Source: Micromonospora arida
GTDB taxonomy: Bacteria; Actinomycetota; Actinomycetes; Mycobacteriales; Micromonosporaceae
NCBI RefSeq assembly: GCF_003857035.1
Contig: NZ_QGSY01000153.1
Location: forward strand, 1-37,287
Reading direction: 5' to 3'
Length of the DNA stretch: 37,287 bases
The notes under the pieces were generated by a model that saw only the letters and a program-made list of their open reading frames with translations, did no database searches and was not told the origin of the DNA. The translations under genes and the position numbers were made by a program. Positions within the stretch are counted from its first letter, which is position 1. The number at the start of each line of letters is the position of its first letter. Below, one piece after another: positions 30,611-37,287 of this stretch.

Positions 30611-33433
30611 ATGACCGTAGAGCAGTTCGCCACCCGTCACATCGGTCCCGGCCCCGACGATGAGCGTCGGATGCTGGAGGTCGTCGGGCACGACTCGATC
30701 GACGAGCTGATGGACGCCGCGATCCCCGAGGTGATCCGCTGGCACGGCACCCTCGACCTGCCCGACCCGGCCACCGAGGCCGAGACGATCGCCGAGCTGC
30801 GGGCCCTCGCGGCGCGTAACACCGTCGCCGTCTCCATGATCGGGTTGGGGTACCACGGCACGCACACCCCTGCGGTGATCCGCCGCAACGTCCTTGAAGA
30901 CCCGGCCTGGTACACGGCGTACACGCCGTACCAGCCGGAGATCAGCCAGGGCCGCCTGGAGGCGCTGCTGAACTTCCAGACCATGGTCACCGATCTGACC
31001 GGGTTGGCCACCGCGAACGCCTCGATGCTCGATGAGGGCACCGCGGCGGCGGAGGCCATGACCCTGGCGCGGCGGGCCTCCAAGAGCAAGAGCGGTGTGT
31101 ACGTCGTCGACGCCGACGCGTTGCCGCAGACCATCGCGGTGATCACCAGCCGGGCCGAGCCGCTCGGCATCGACGTGCGGGTCCTCGACGTGCAGCGCGA
31201 CGAGTTGCCGGCGGAGTTCTTCGGCCTGCACCTGCAGTACCCGGGGGCGTCCGGTGCGGTGCGCGATGACGCCAGCCTCGTGCAGGCGGCACACGCCGTC
31301 GGCGCCCTGGTGACCGTGGCGGCGGACCTGCTGGCGTTGACGCTGCTGCGCGCACCGGGGGAGATCGGCGCGGACATCGCCGCCGGCACCACCCAGCGTT
31401 TCGGCGTACCGATGGGCTTCGGTGGGCCGCACGCCGGTTACCTGGCGGTGCGCTCGGGCCTGGAACGGATGCTGCCCGGGCGCCTGGTCGGGGTGTCGCG
31501 CGACGCGGACGGCAACCCGGCCTACCGGTTGGCGTTGCAGACCCGTGAGCAGCACATCCGGCGGGAGAAGGCGACCAGCAACATCTGCACCGCGCAGGTG
31601 CTGCTCGCGGTGATGGCCGGCATGTACGCCGTCTACCACGGCCCCGACGGGCTGCGCGACATCGCGACGCGTACCCATGCGATGGCGGCGCGGCTCGCGG
31701 CCGGGTTGCGCGCAGGCGGCGTGGACGTCGCGGACGTCGCGTTCTTCGACACCGTCACCGCGACCGTTCCCGGGCGGGCCGCCGAGGTGGTGGCCGCCGC
31801 CGCGGACCGTGGCGTCAACCTGCGGCTGGTCGACGCCGACCGGGTGGGCGTGTCCTGCGACGAGACCACGACCGACGCGCACCTGGCGCAGGTGTGGGCG
31901 GCGTTCGGGGTGCCCGCGTTCGACGGGGACGCGGACGCGGCCCTGCCGGTCGACCTGACGCGCGGCAGCGACTTCCTCACCCACCCGGTGTTCCGCAGCC
32001 ACCACTCGGAGACGGCGATGCTGCGCTACCTGCGGAGGCTGTCGGACTTCGACTACGCCCTGGACCGGGGCATGATCCCGCTCGGGTCGTGCACGATGAA
32101 GCTGAACGCGACCACCGAGATGGAGCCGGTCAGCTGGGCGGAGTTCGCGAACATCCACCCGTTCGCACCGGACGCGCAGACCGTCGGGTACCGGGAGATG
32201 ATCGGTCAGCTGGAGTCGTGGCTGGCCGAGGTGACCGGCTACGACGCGGTGAGCGTGCAGCCCAACGCCGGTTCGCAGGGCGAGCTGGCCGGGCTGCTGG
32301 CGATCCGCTCGTACCACGCGTCGCGGGGTGAGACGCACCGCGACGTGTGCCTGATCCCGTCGTCGGCGCACGGCACGAACGCGGCGTCGGCGGTGATGGC
32401 CGGCATGCGCGTCGTGGTGGTGGCCTGCGACGACGACGGCAACGTCGACCTCGTCGACCTGGACGCGAAGATCGACAAGCACCGGGACGCACTCGCCGCG
32501 ATCATGGTGACGTACCCGTCCACGCACGGTGTGTACGAGACGGGCATCGCGTCGTTGTGCGCGAAGGTGCACGACGCCGGCGGGCAGGTGTACGTCGACG
32601 GGGCGAACCTCAACGCCCTGGTCGGGTTCGCCAAGCCCGGCAAGTTCGGCGCCGACGTGTCGCACCTGAACCTGCACAAGACGTTCTGCATCCCGCACGG
32701 CGGCGGTGGCCCCGGCGTGGGCCCGGTGGCGGTCCGCGCGCACCTTTCGCCGTTCCTGCCCGGTGACCCGCTGGGCGCGCACGTGGACGCCACGCCGGCG
32801 ATCTCGGCGGCGAAGTACGGGTCGGCGGGCATCCTGCCGATCCCGTGGGCGTACCTGCGGATGATGGGCGCCGAAGGGCTGACCCGGGCCACCGGTGTGG
32901 CGGTGCTCGCGGCGAACTACGTGGCGGCGCGGCTGCGGGGGCACTTCCCGGTGCTGTACGCCGGCAACAAGGGCCTGGTGGCCCACGAGTGCATCCTCGA
33001 CCTGCGGCCGTTGACGAAGGCGACCGGGGTGAGCGTCGACGACGTGGCGAAGCGGCTGATCGACTACGGCTTCCACGCGCCGACGATGTCGTTCCCGGTG
33101 GCGGGGACGCTGATGGTGGAACCGACCGAGAGCGAGGACCTGGCCGAGTTGGACCGGTTCTGCGACGCGATGATCGCGATCCGCGCGGAGATCGAGCAGG
33201 TGGGTTCCGGGGCGTGGCCGGTAGGGGACAACCCGCTGGCCAACGCGCCGCACACCGCGGCGATGGTCAGCGGTGACGAGTGGTCACACGCGTACCCGCG
33301 GTCGGTGGGCGCGTACCCGGTCGGGGTGGACCGGGCCGGGAAGTACTGGCCGCCGGTGCGGCGCATCGACGGCGCGTACGGCGACCGGAACCTGGTCTGC
33401 TCGTGCCCGTCGCCGGAGGCGTTCGAGGACTGA
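30611..33433 (+). CDS. gcvP: Glycine dehydrogenase (aminomethyl-transferring), P protein
   Basis: PLP enzyme that decarboxylates glycine and loads the aminomethyl group on lipoylated GcvH. The 940-aa protein is a single-chain P protein (fused alpha and beta halves). It begins [19 protein letters not shown]. The PLP lysine K690 lies in [18 protein letters not shown], and the first half has the inactive-site counterpart around [15 protein letters not shown] 30611 has GGGAG a few bases upstream. A glycine riboswitch precedes it. The M. tuberculosis equivalent (gcvB, Rv1832) also follows the gcvH-garA cluster. Confidence 0.97.
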   Translation: MTVEQFATRHIGPGPDDERRMLEVVGHDSIDELMDAAIPEVIRWHGTLDLPDPATEAETIAELRALAARNTVAVSMIGLGYHGTHTPAVIRRNVLEDPAWYTAYTPYQPEISQGRLEALLNFQTMVTDLTGLATANASMLDEGTAAAEAMTLARRASKSKSGVYVVDADALPQTIAVITSRAEPLGIDVRVLDVQRDELPAEFFGLHLQYPGASGAVRDDASLVQAAHAVGALVTVAADLLALTLLRAPGEIGADIAAGTTQRFGVPMGFGGPHAGYLAVRSGLERMLPGRLVGVSRDADGNPAYRLALQTREQHIRREKATSNICTAQVLLAVMAGMYAVYHGPDGLRDIATRTHAMAARLAAGLRAGGVDVADVAFFDTVTATVPGRAAEVVAAAADRGVNLRLVDADRVGVSCDETTTDAHLAQVWAAFGVPAFDGDADAALPVDLTRGSDFLTHPVFRSHHSETAMLRYLRRLSDFDYALDRGMIPLGSCTMKLNATTEMEPVSWAEFANIHPFAPDAQTVGYREMIGQLESWLAEVTGYDAVSVQPNAGSQGELAGLLAIRSYHASRGETHRDVCLIPSSAHGTNAASAVMAGMRVVVVACDDDGNVDLVDLDAKIDKHRDALAAIMVTYPSTHGVYETGIASLCAKVHDAGGQVYVDGANLNALVGFAKPGKFGADVSHLNLHKTFCIPHGGGGPGVGPVAVRAHLSPFLPGDPLGAHVDATPAISAAKYGSAGILPIPWAYLRMMGAEGLTRATGVAVLAANYVAARLRGHFPVLYAGNKGLVAHECILDLRPLTKATGVSVDDVAKRLIDYGFHAPTMSFPVAGTLMVEPTESEDLAELDRFCDAMIAIRAEIEQVGSGAWPVGDNPLANAPHTAAMVSGDEWSHAYPRSVGAYPVGVDRAGKYWPPVRRIDGAYGDRNLVCSCPSPEAFED

Positions 33434-33467
33434 CGACGCCGCAGCCGGTCGAGACTGACGACGGCGC

Positions 33468-33497
33468 GCCGGGGCGGGCGGTACGGCCTGCCCCGGC
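33468..33497. terminator. Hairpin after gcvP
   Basis: GCCGGGGC (33468-33475) pairs perfectly with GCCCCGGC (33490-33497) around a 14-nt loop. It lies 35 bases after the gcvP stop, between gcvP and the convergent small gene. No U-run follows. Confidence 0.5.
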
Positions 33498-33582
33498 AGC
33501 CGCTGCGACCTGGGCGGGGACGTCCCTTACCGGGGGACTAGCCTGGGTCGACGGCGGCTAAACGGTGACGCTGAGTGGTCGG

Positions 33583-33783
33583 TCAGGCCACGAGAGCGTG
33601 GCGGGCGGGGCCGCGGTGCGGTGCGATGCTGCTGCCGTCGGGAAGCAGCTCGCCGGTGTCCTCGAAGACGATGACACCGTTGCAGAGCAGGCTCCAGCCC
33701 TGCTCACGGAAGCAGGCGAGGACCCGTGCGGCTTCCCGGTCGGTGGCTTCAGCGGAGGGGCAGGTCGGTTGGTGCTGGCACAT
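33583..33783 (-). CDS. Small DUF5999-like protein (66 aa)
   Basis: The 66-aa product begins MCQHQPTCPSAEATDREAAR and has the block GWSLLCNGVIVFEDTGELLPDG, IAPHR, which I recall from actinobacterial DUF5999 proteins. Cys2, Cys8 and nearby His suggest metal binding, but none is shown. ATG 33783 has GGAG seven bases upstream; a further ATG at 33816 would add 11 residues. An overlapping plus-strand frame covers the same bases but does not resemble a protein. It is divergent from pabB. Confidence 0.7.
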   Translation of the reverse strand: MCQHQPTCPSAEATDREAARVLACFREQGWSLLCNGVIVFEDTGELLPDGSSIAPHRGPARHALVA

Positions 33784-33866
33784 CGGGTTCTCCGGACTGT
33801 GGGGGCACTGTGTCATGGTTCACATGACCAGTGACGCACAGTACCAAGCGAAAGTGTCCAGCATCG

Positions 33867-33884
33867 ACCAGGTGCCCGCCTGGT
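33867..33884. promoter_or_regulatory. Inverted repeat ACCAGG-N6-CCTGGT
   Basis: Perfect six-base arms (33867-33872 and 33879-33884) lie in the 123-bp gap between the DUF5999-like gene and pabB. The site is a candidate operator for one or both genes. No clear promoter hexamers are visible around it. Confidence 0.35.
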
Positions 33885-33906
33885 GCACGGGAAATCCACT
33901 GAACGG

Positions 33907-35154
33907 ATGAGGAAGGTTGGACCGTACGGCGTGGAAACGCTCCCACAGGTGTGCGCCGCGGACAGCGGCCCTGCTGCACTGGCCGCCCACAGCGGCCCGG
34001 CTGCGTCGATCGATGTACCCGCCGCTCCGGCCGCGTGTCGGGGCGCGCTGACCGAACGCGCACGCCTGCACTGGTCCCGCGGCGACGGCGGCGACCCCGC
34101 GGCCCTCGCCGAGGAGTTCCTCGCCGCGCACGGCCTACCCCTGCACGACCTGACCCGACCCGCCACCGGCCAGCACGACAGCGGGGTCTGCGGCGCGGCG
34201 CTGTACCTGTCCGCCGCCGCCGGGGCGCTGCTGGCCGGCGCACCCACCGGGGCGCCCGAGCCCGCGCCGGCCCTGCCCGACCTCGCCGTCGTCGTCTACC
34301 AGCACGGCCCCACCCGGGTCACCCGGCCCGGCCCACCGCCGCCGTGGTGGCTCGGCGAGTGGATCGAGAGCTGGACCCCCGGCCAGCACGCCGCCGCCGT
34401 CGACGCGGTCCGCGCCGCCATCGGCCGCGGCGACGTCTACCAGAGCAACCTCGTGGGCCACGCCGCCGCCCCCTACACCGGCGACCCGCTGCCGGCCCTG
34501 AGCCGCCTCGGCGCGCTCCCCGGCGCCCGCTACGGCGGCGTCCTCACCGGCGACGGCTGGGCCATCGGCTGCGCCTCCCCGGAAACCCTCGTCGAGGTCA
34601 CCGACGGGCAGGTGATCACCCGGCCGATCAAGGGCACCCGCCCGGCCACCGCCGCCGGCCGCGCCGAACTGCTCGCCAGCGCGAAGGAACGCGCCGAACA
34701 CATCATGATCGTCGACCTGGAACGCAACGACCTCGCCCGCATCGCCCGCACCGGCACCGTCACCGTCGACGAGCTGTTCGCCGTACGCCGCTGGTGCGAC
34801 CTGTGGCAGGCCGAGTCGACCGTCCGCGCCGCCGCCGACGACGGCCTCGGCCTCGCCGACCTGCTGCGCGCCACCTGCCCCGGCGGCTCCGTCACCGGCG
34901 CCCCGAAGCTCGCCGCCCTGACCCAGATCAGCGCCCTCGAACCGGTCGGGCGGGGCGCCAGCATGGGCGCGCTGGGCTGGGTCGCCCCGGGTCACGTCGA
35001 CCTGGGCCTGACCATCCGCACCGCCGCCGCCGACGGCCAGCGGCTGCACACCTGGGCCGGCGGCGGCATCACCTGGGACAGCGACGCGCACGCCGAGGTC
35101 GCCGAGGCCGCCGCGAAGACCACCCCGATCCGCGCGACCCTGGCCGGGCGCTGA
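33907..35154 (+). CDS. pabB: Aminodeoxychorismate synthase component I
   Basis: Chorismate-binding enzyme that makes 4-amino-4-deoxychorismate for folate. The chorismate domain holds the PIKGTRP motif, whose Lys is the nucleophile that marks PabB rather than anthranilate synthase. Also present are EHIMIVDLERNDL, GSVTGAPK and HTWAGGGITWDSD. The N-terminal 130 or so residues are less conserved. Length is 415 aa from ATG 33907. The start is uncertain: 33883 (GTG/ATG) and 33931 (GTG) are alternatives and none has a good ribosome site. def follows after 32 bases; the pabA (glutaminase) gene is not in the window. Confidence 0.9.
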   Translation: MRKVGPYGVETLPQVCAADSGPAALAAHSGPAASIDVPAAPAACRGALTERARLHWSRGDGGDPAALAEEFLAAHGLPLHDLTRPATGQHDSGVCGAALYLSAAAGALLAGAPTGAPEPAPALPDLAVVVYQHGPTRVTRPGPPPPWWLGEWIESWTPGQHAAAVDAVRAAIGRGDVYQSNLVGHAAAPYTGDPLPALSRLGALPGARYGGVLTGDGWAIGCASPETLVEVTDGQVITRPIKGTRPATAAGRAELLASAKERAEHIMIVDLERNDLARIARTGTVTVDELFAVRRWCDLWQAESTVRAAADDGLGLADLLRATCPGGSVTGAPKLAALTQISALEPVGRGASMGALGWVAPGHVDLGLTIRTAAADGQRLHTWAGGGITWDSDAHAEVAEAAAKTTPIRATLAGR

Positions 35155-35186
35155 CCGGCGTACCGCACGGCGATACGCTGAACCCC

Positions 35187-35696
35187 ATGACCATGCGGCC
35201 CATCCGGATCATCGGCGACCCTGTCCTGCGCACCGGATGCGAACCGGTCACCACCTTCGACGCCGAGCTGCGGGCCCTCGTCACCGACCTGATGGACACC
35301 CTGCTCGGCGCCCCCGGCCGCGCCGGTGTCGCCGCACCGCAGATCGGCGTCAGCGCCCAGGTGTTCGTCTACGACGCCGACGGGCACCGCGGCCACCTCA
35401 TCAACCCCACCCTGGAGTTGTCCGACGAGCTCCAGGACGACGAGGAGGGCTGCCTGTCCATCCCCGGGCTGTACTTCCCGACCGTACGGGCCCTGCACGC
35501 CACCGCCCACGGCGTCGACCAGCACGGCGAGCCGCTGACCATCGCCGGCAGCGGCTTCCTGGCCCGCGCCCTGCAACACGAGACCGACCACCTGGGCGGG
35601 CGGCTCTACGTCGACACGCTGCGCGGCGACACCCGCCGCCGGGCCCTGCGCGAGATCCGCGCCGGACGCTTCGACTCACCCAGCCGCCGCCGCTGA
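35187..35696 (+). CDS. def: Peptide deformylase
   Basis: Removes the formyl group from the N-terminal Met of new proteins. All three family motifs are intact: GVAAPQIG (glycine motif with Ala for Leu), EGCLSIP with the metal-ligand Cys, and QHETDHLGG (HExxH). Length is 169 aa. ATG 35187 has no ribosome site, but TACGCT (35174-35179) ends seven bases before it, the layout of a leaderless mRNA. It is convergent with the GNAT gene. Confidence 0.96.
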   Translation: MTMRPIRIIGDPVLRTGCEPVTTFDAELRALVTDLMDTLLGAPGRAGVAAPQIGVSAQVFVYDADGHRGHLINPTLELSDELQDDEEGCLSIPGLYFPTVRALHATAHGVDQHGEPLTIAGSGFLARALQHETDHLGGRLYVDTLRGDTRRRALREIRAGRFDSPSRRR

Positions 35697-35750
35697 CCCC
35701 TCGTCCGGAAGCCGGCGCTCAACGTTTCGCGACCATCCGCCCGAGGGTGG

Positions 35751-36521
35751 TCACCGGGCCGTCAGCGTCCACTCCTCGTAGTCGGCGACCCGGGTGAACC
35801 CCACCCGCTCGTACAGCCGCACCGCCGCCGTGTTGTCCGCCTTCACGTTCAACGTGACGTGTTCCACGGTCTCGCGCAGCCGGACACAGAGCGCTGCCAC
35901 CACCGCCGCGCCCAACCCTCGTCCCCGCCACCGCGGATGGGTCGTGACGTTGCCCAACGCCGCCACCCGGTAGACCGGGGACCACACATGCACCCCGGCC
36001 ACCGCCACCAACTCACCGTCCTCGCGTACGCCCAGGTACTGCCCGGTGTCCACCATCCGAGGATCGAACCAGTTCCCCGGGTACGCCTGCGCGTACAGGC
36101 GGCGCAGCCCCGGCAGGTCCGCCGTCCCGAGCACCACACCCTCGGGACGCACCACCGACAGACGGGCCGGAGCGGTCAACGCCATCCGGTGGTGCAGGCC
36201 ACCGGGATCCAACCGGTACGACCCGGCCAGGATGTCGGACAGCCCGGGGGAGAGGTGGGCGTACAACCGCGCGGGCAGCGTCGGCGCAAGGTCGGCCAGC
36301 AACGCCGCCAGCGCCGCGGTGTCCGCCGGCGCCGCGAACGCCAGCAGCGTCGGCGGATCGACCCCGTGATAGAGCAGCGCGACCTGCTCACCCCGGCGAA
36401 ACCACGAGGTGTACGGCCAGAAGAAGTCGTCCAGGTCGCCCAACTGGTAGGCATGCAGCACCGGATCACGCCCCAGCAACCGTGCCAGGACCGTACGGTC
36501 ATGCTCGGGGCGTACCGCCAT
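35751..36521 (-). CDS. GNAT-family N-acetyltransferase
   Basis: The 256-aa protein has a C-terminal GNAT fold with the acetyl-CoA motif HPRWRGRGLGAAVVAAL (Q/R-x-x-G-x-G/A) and NVKADNTAAVRLYERVGF. The N-terminal 130 or so residues form a second domain that includes YQLGDLDDFFW, resembling GNAT proteins of the DUF4081 type. The acceptor is unknown. ATG 36521 overlaps the upstream permease stop by one base (ATGA arrangement), so the two are translationally coupled. Confidence 0.87.
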   Translation of the reverse strand: MAVRPEHDRTVLARLLGRDPVLHAYQLGDLDDFFWPYTSWFRRGEQVALLYHGVDPPTLLAFAAPADTAALAALLADLAPTLPARLYAHLSPGLSDILAGSYRLDPGGLHHRMALTAPARLSVVRPEGVVLGTADLPGLRRLYAQAYPGNWFDPRMVDTGQYLGVREDGELVAVAGVHVWSPVYRVAALGNVTTHPRWRGRGLGAAVVAALCVRLRETVEHVTLNVKADNTAAVRLYERVGFTRVADYEEWTLTAR

Positions 36522-37285
36522 CAGCGGGCCACCCACTGGTCGTATCCGAGCTTCGCCACCAACGCCACCACCACCACCAGCAACACCACCCGCACGAACC
36601 CGGAGCCGCGGCGCAACGCCATCCGCGCCCCCAGCACCGCGCCGGCGATGTTGCACACCGCCATGCCCGCGCCCAGCAGCCACCACACGTGCCCGGTCAC
36701 CCCGAACACCACAAGCGCGCCCAGGTTCGTCCCCGCGTTGACGACCTTCGCCATCGCCGAGCCGTGCACGAAGTCCGCGCCCACCAGGGCGGTGAACGCC
36801 AACACCAGGAACGTGCCGGTGCCCGGGCCGATCAACCCGTCGTACAGGGCGATGCCCACCCCGGCCACCGCGATCACCACCGCCACCCGCACCGGAGTGC
36901 GCCTCGCCGGCACCGCCACCACCCCCATCCGGGGACGCAGCAGCACGAACACCGCCACCGACACCAGCACCACCAGCACCACCGGCCGGTACGCCGACGC
37001 CGGCACCGCCCCGGCCAGCGCCGCACCCACGCCCGCGCTGAGCACCGCGAACCCCGCCGCCGGGCCCGCCACCCGCCAGTCGACCTTCGTCCTACGGGCG
37101 TACGTCGCCGCCGCGGTGGCCGTACCGAAGATCGCGGCCAGTTTGTTCGTGCCCAACGCGGTGGCCACCGGCAACCCCGGGGCAGCCACCAACAACGCCG
37201 GCAGCAGCAACAACCCGCCACCACCGACCACGGCATCGACCCACCCGGCCATCGCGGCGGCGGCCAGCAGCGTACTCAACGTCAC
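36521..37285 (-). CDS. TSUP (TauE/SafE) family permease, possibly cut at the window edge
   Basis: Polytopic membrane protein of the sulfite exporter TauE/SafE family, often linked to organosulfur or sulfite transport. Of 254 visible aa, AGWVDAVVGGGGLLLLPALL (residues about 13-32) is the first half-repeat and DGLIGPGTGTFLVLAF (about 150) the second, with eight or so hydrophobic helices. GTG at 37285 is the most upstream start visible; family members often begin a few residues earlier, so the true start may lie outside. It is co-transcribed with the GNAT gene. Confidence 0.88.
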   Translation of the reverse strand: MTLSTLLAAAAMAGWVDAVVGGGGLLLLPALLVAAPGLPVATALGTNKLAAIFGTATAAATYARRTKVDWRVAGPAAGFAVLSAGVGAALAGAVPASAYRPVVLVVLVSVAVFVLLRPRMGVVAVPARRTPVRVAVVIAVAGVGIALYDGLIGPGTGTFLVLAFTALVGADFVHGSAMAKVVNAGTNLGALVVFGVTGHVWWLLGAGMAVCNIAGAVLGARMALRRGSGFVRVVLLVVVVALVAKLGYDQWVAR

Positions 37286-37287
37286 GG

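Noticed and set aside
33565..33834. Plus-strand frame opposite the DUF5999-like gene
   Set aside because: The minus-strand product has the recognisable block GWSLLCNG and FEDTGELLPDG, while the plus-strand one resembles nothing.
33951..35186. Frame that fuses part of pabB into def as one 581-aa protein
   Set aside because: The first part is an Arg/Pro-rich shadow of pabB in another frame. Only the def portion from 35187 is protein-like.
1..37287. CRISPR array, prophage, insertion sequence or biosynthetic gene cluster
   Set aside because: No regularly spaced repeats, transposase, integrase, phage structural gene, polyketide or peptide synthetase modules are present.

Overview
The window is GC-rich actinobacterial DNA. 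Codon third positions are strongly G/C, GTG starts and TGA stops are common, and several genes look leaderless. Family content and gene order suggest Micromonosporaceae, probably Micromonospora or a close relative; this is inference, since no 16S or other marker is present. I see no insertion sequence, prophage or CRISPR array.

Region 1 (1-8701) is a selenocysteine (Sec) module. It holds a membrane-associated formate dehydrogenase whose catalytic subunit reads through an in-frame UGA at 447-449. The iron-sulfur subunit and an NrfD-type membrane subunit follow, then tRNA-Sec (selC), selA and selB. The SECIS hairpin just after the UGA has a GGUCU apical loop. Only selD (selenophosphate synthetase) is missing from the Sec pathway in this window.

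Region 2 (8731-18421) is a mixed set of small transcription units. It includes a zinc alcohol dehydrogenase divergent from a TetR regulator, with operator-like repeats between them, and a CNNM/CorC-type membrane protein. It also includes a HhH-GPD glycosylase-like protein, a tandem universal stress protein, a DUF574-type SAM methyltransferase, a GAF-SpoIIE phosphatase and a MarR regulator. Several small uncharacterised proteins lie among these.

Region 3 (18718-33433) follows the conserved actinobacterial order known from M. tuberculosis Rv1822-Rv1832: CDP-alcohol phosphatidyltransferase, DUF881, small basic protein, DUF881, gcvH, garA (FHA), MerR (ftsR-like), DUF151, MerR, then gcvP. Here about 5.5 kb lies between the second MerR gene and gcvP. 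It carries a truncated hemoglobin, a flavohemoglobin-like protein, a DivIVA-like coiled-coil protein, an NAD(P)-binding protein, a MerR-PP2C fusion and a sirtuin. A glycine riboswitch precedes gcvP.

Region 4 (33583-37287) holds a DUF5999-like small protein, aminodeoxychorismate synthase component I (pabB), peptide deformylase (def), a GNAT acetyltransferase and a TSUP-family permease that runs to the window edge.

Two signals stand out. One is the compact fdh-selC-selA-selB module with its recoded UGA. The other is the MerR-PP2C fusion, which has a well-placed internal ribosome site at the domain junction. Less certain leads are a strongly structured leader before the phosphatidyltransferase gene and GGGTAACCC-type palindromes at three sites.
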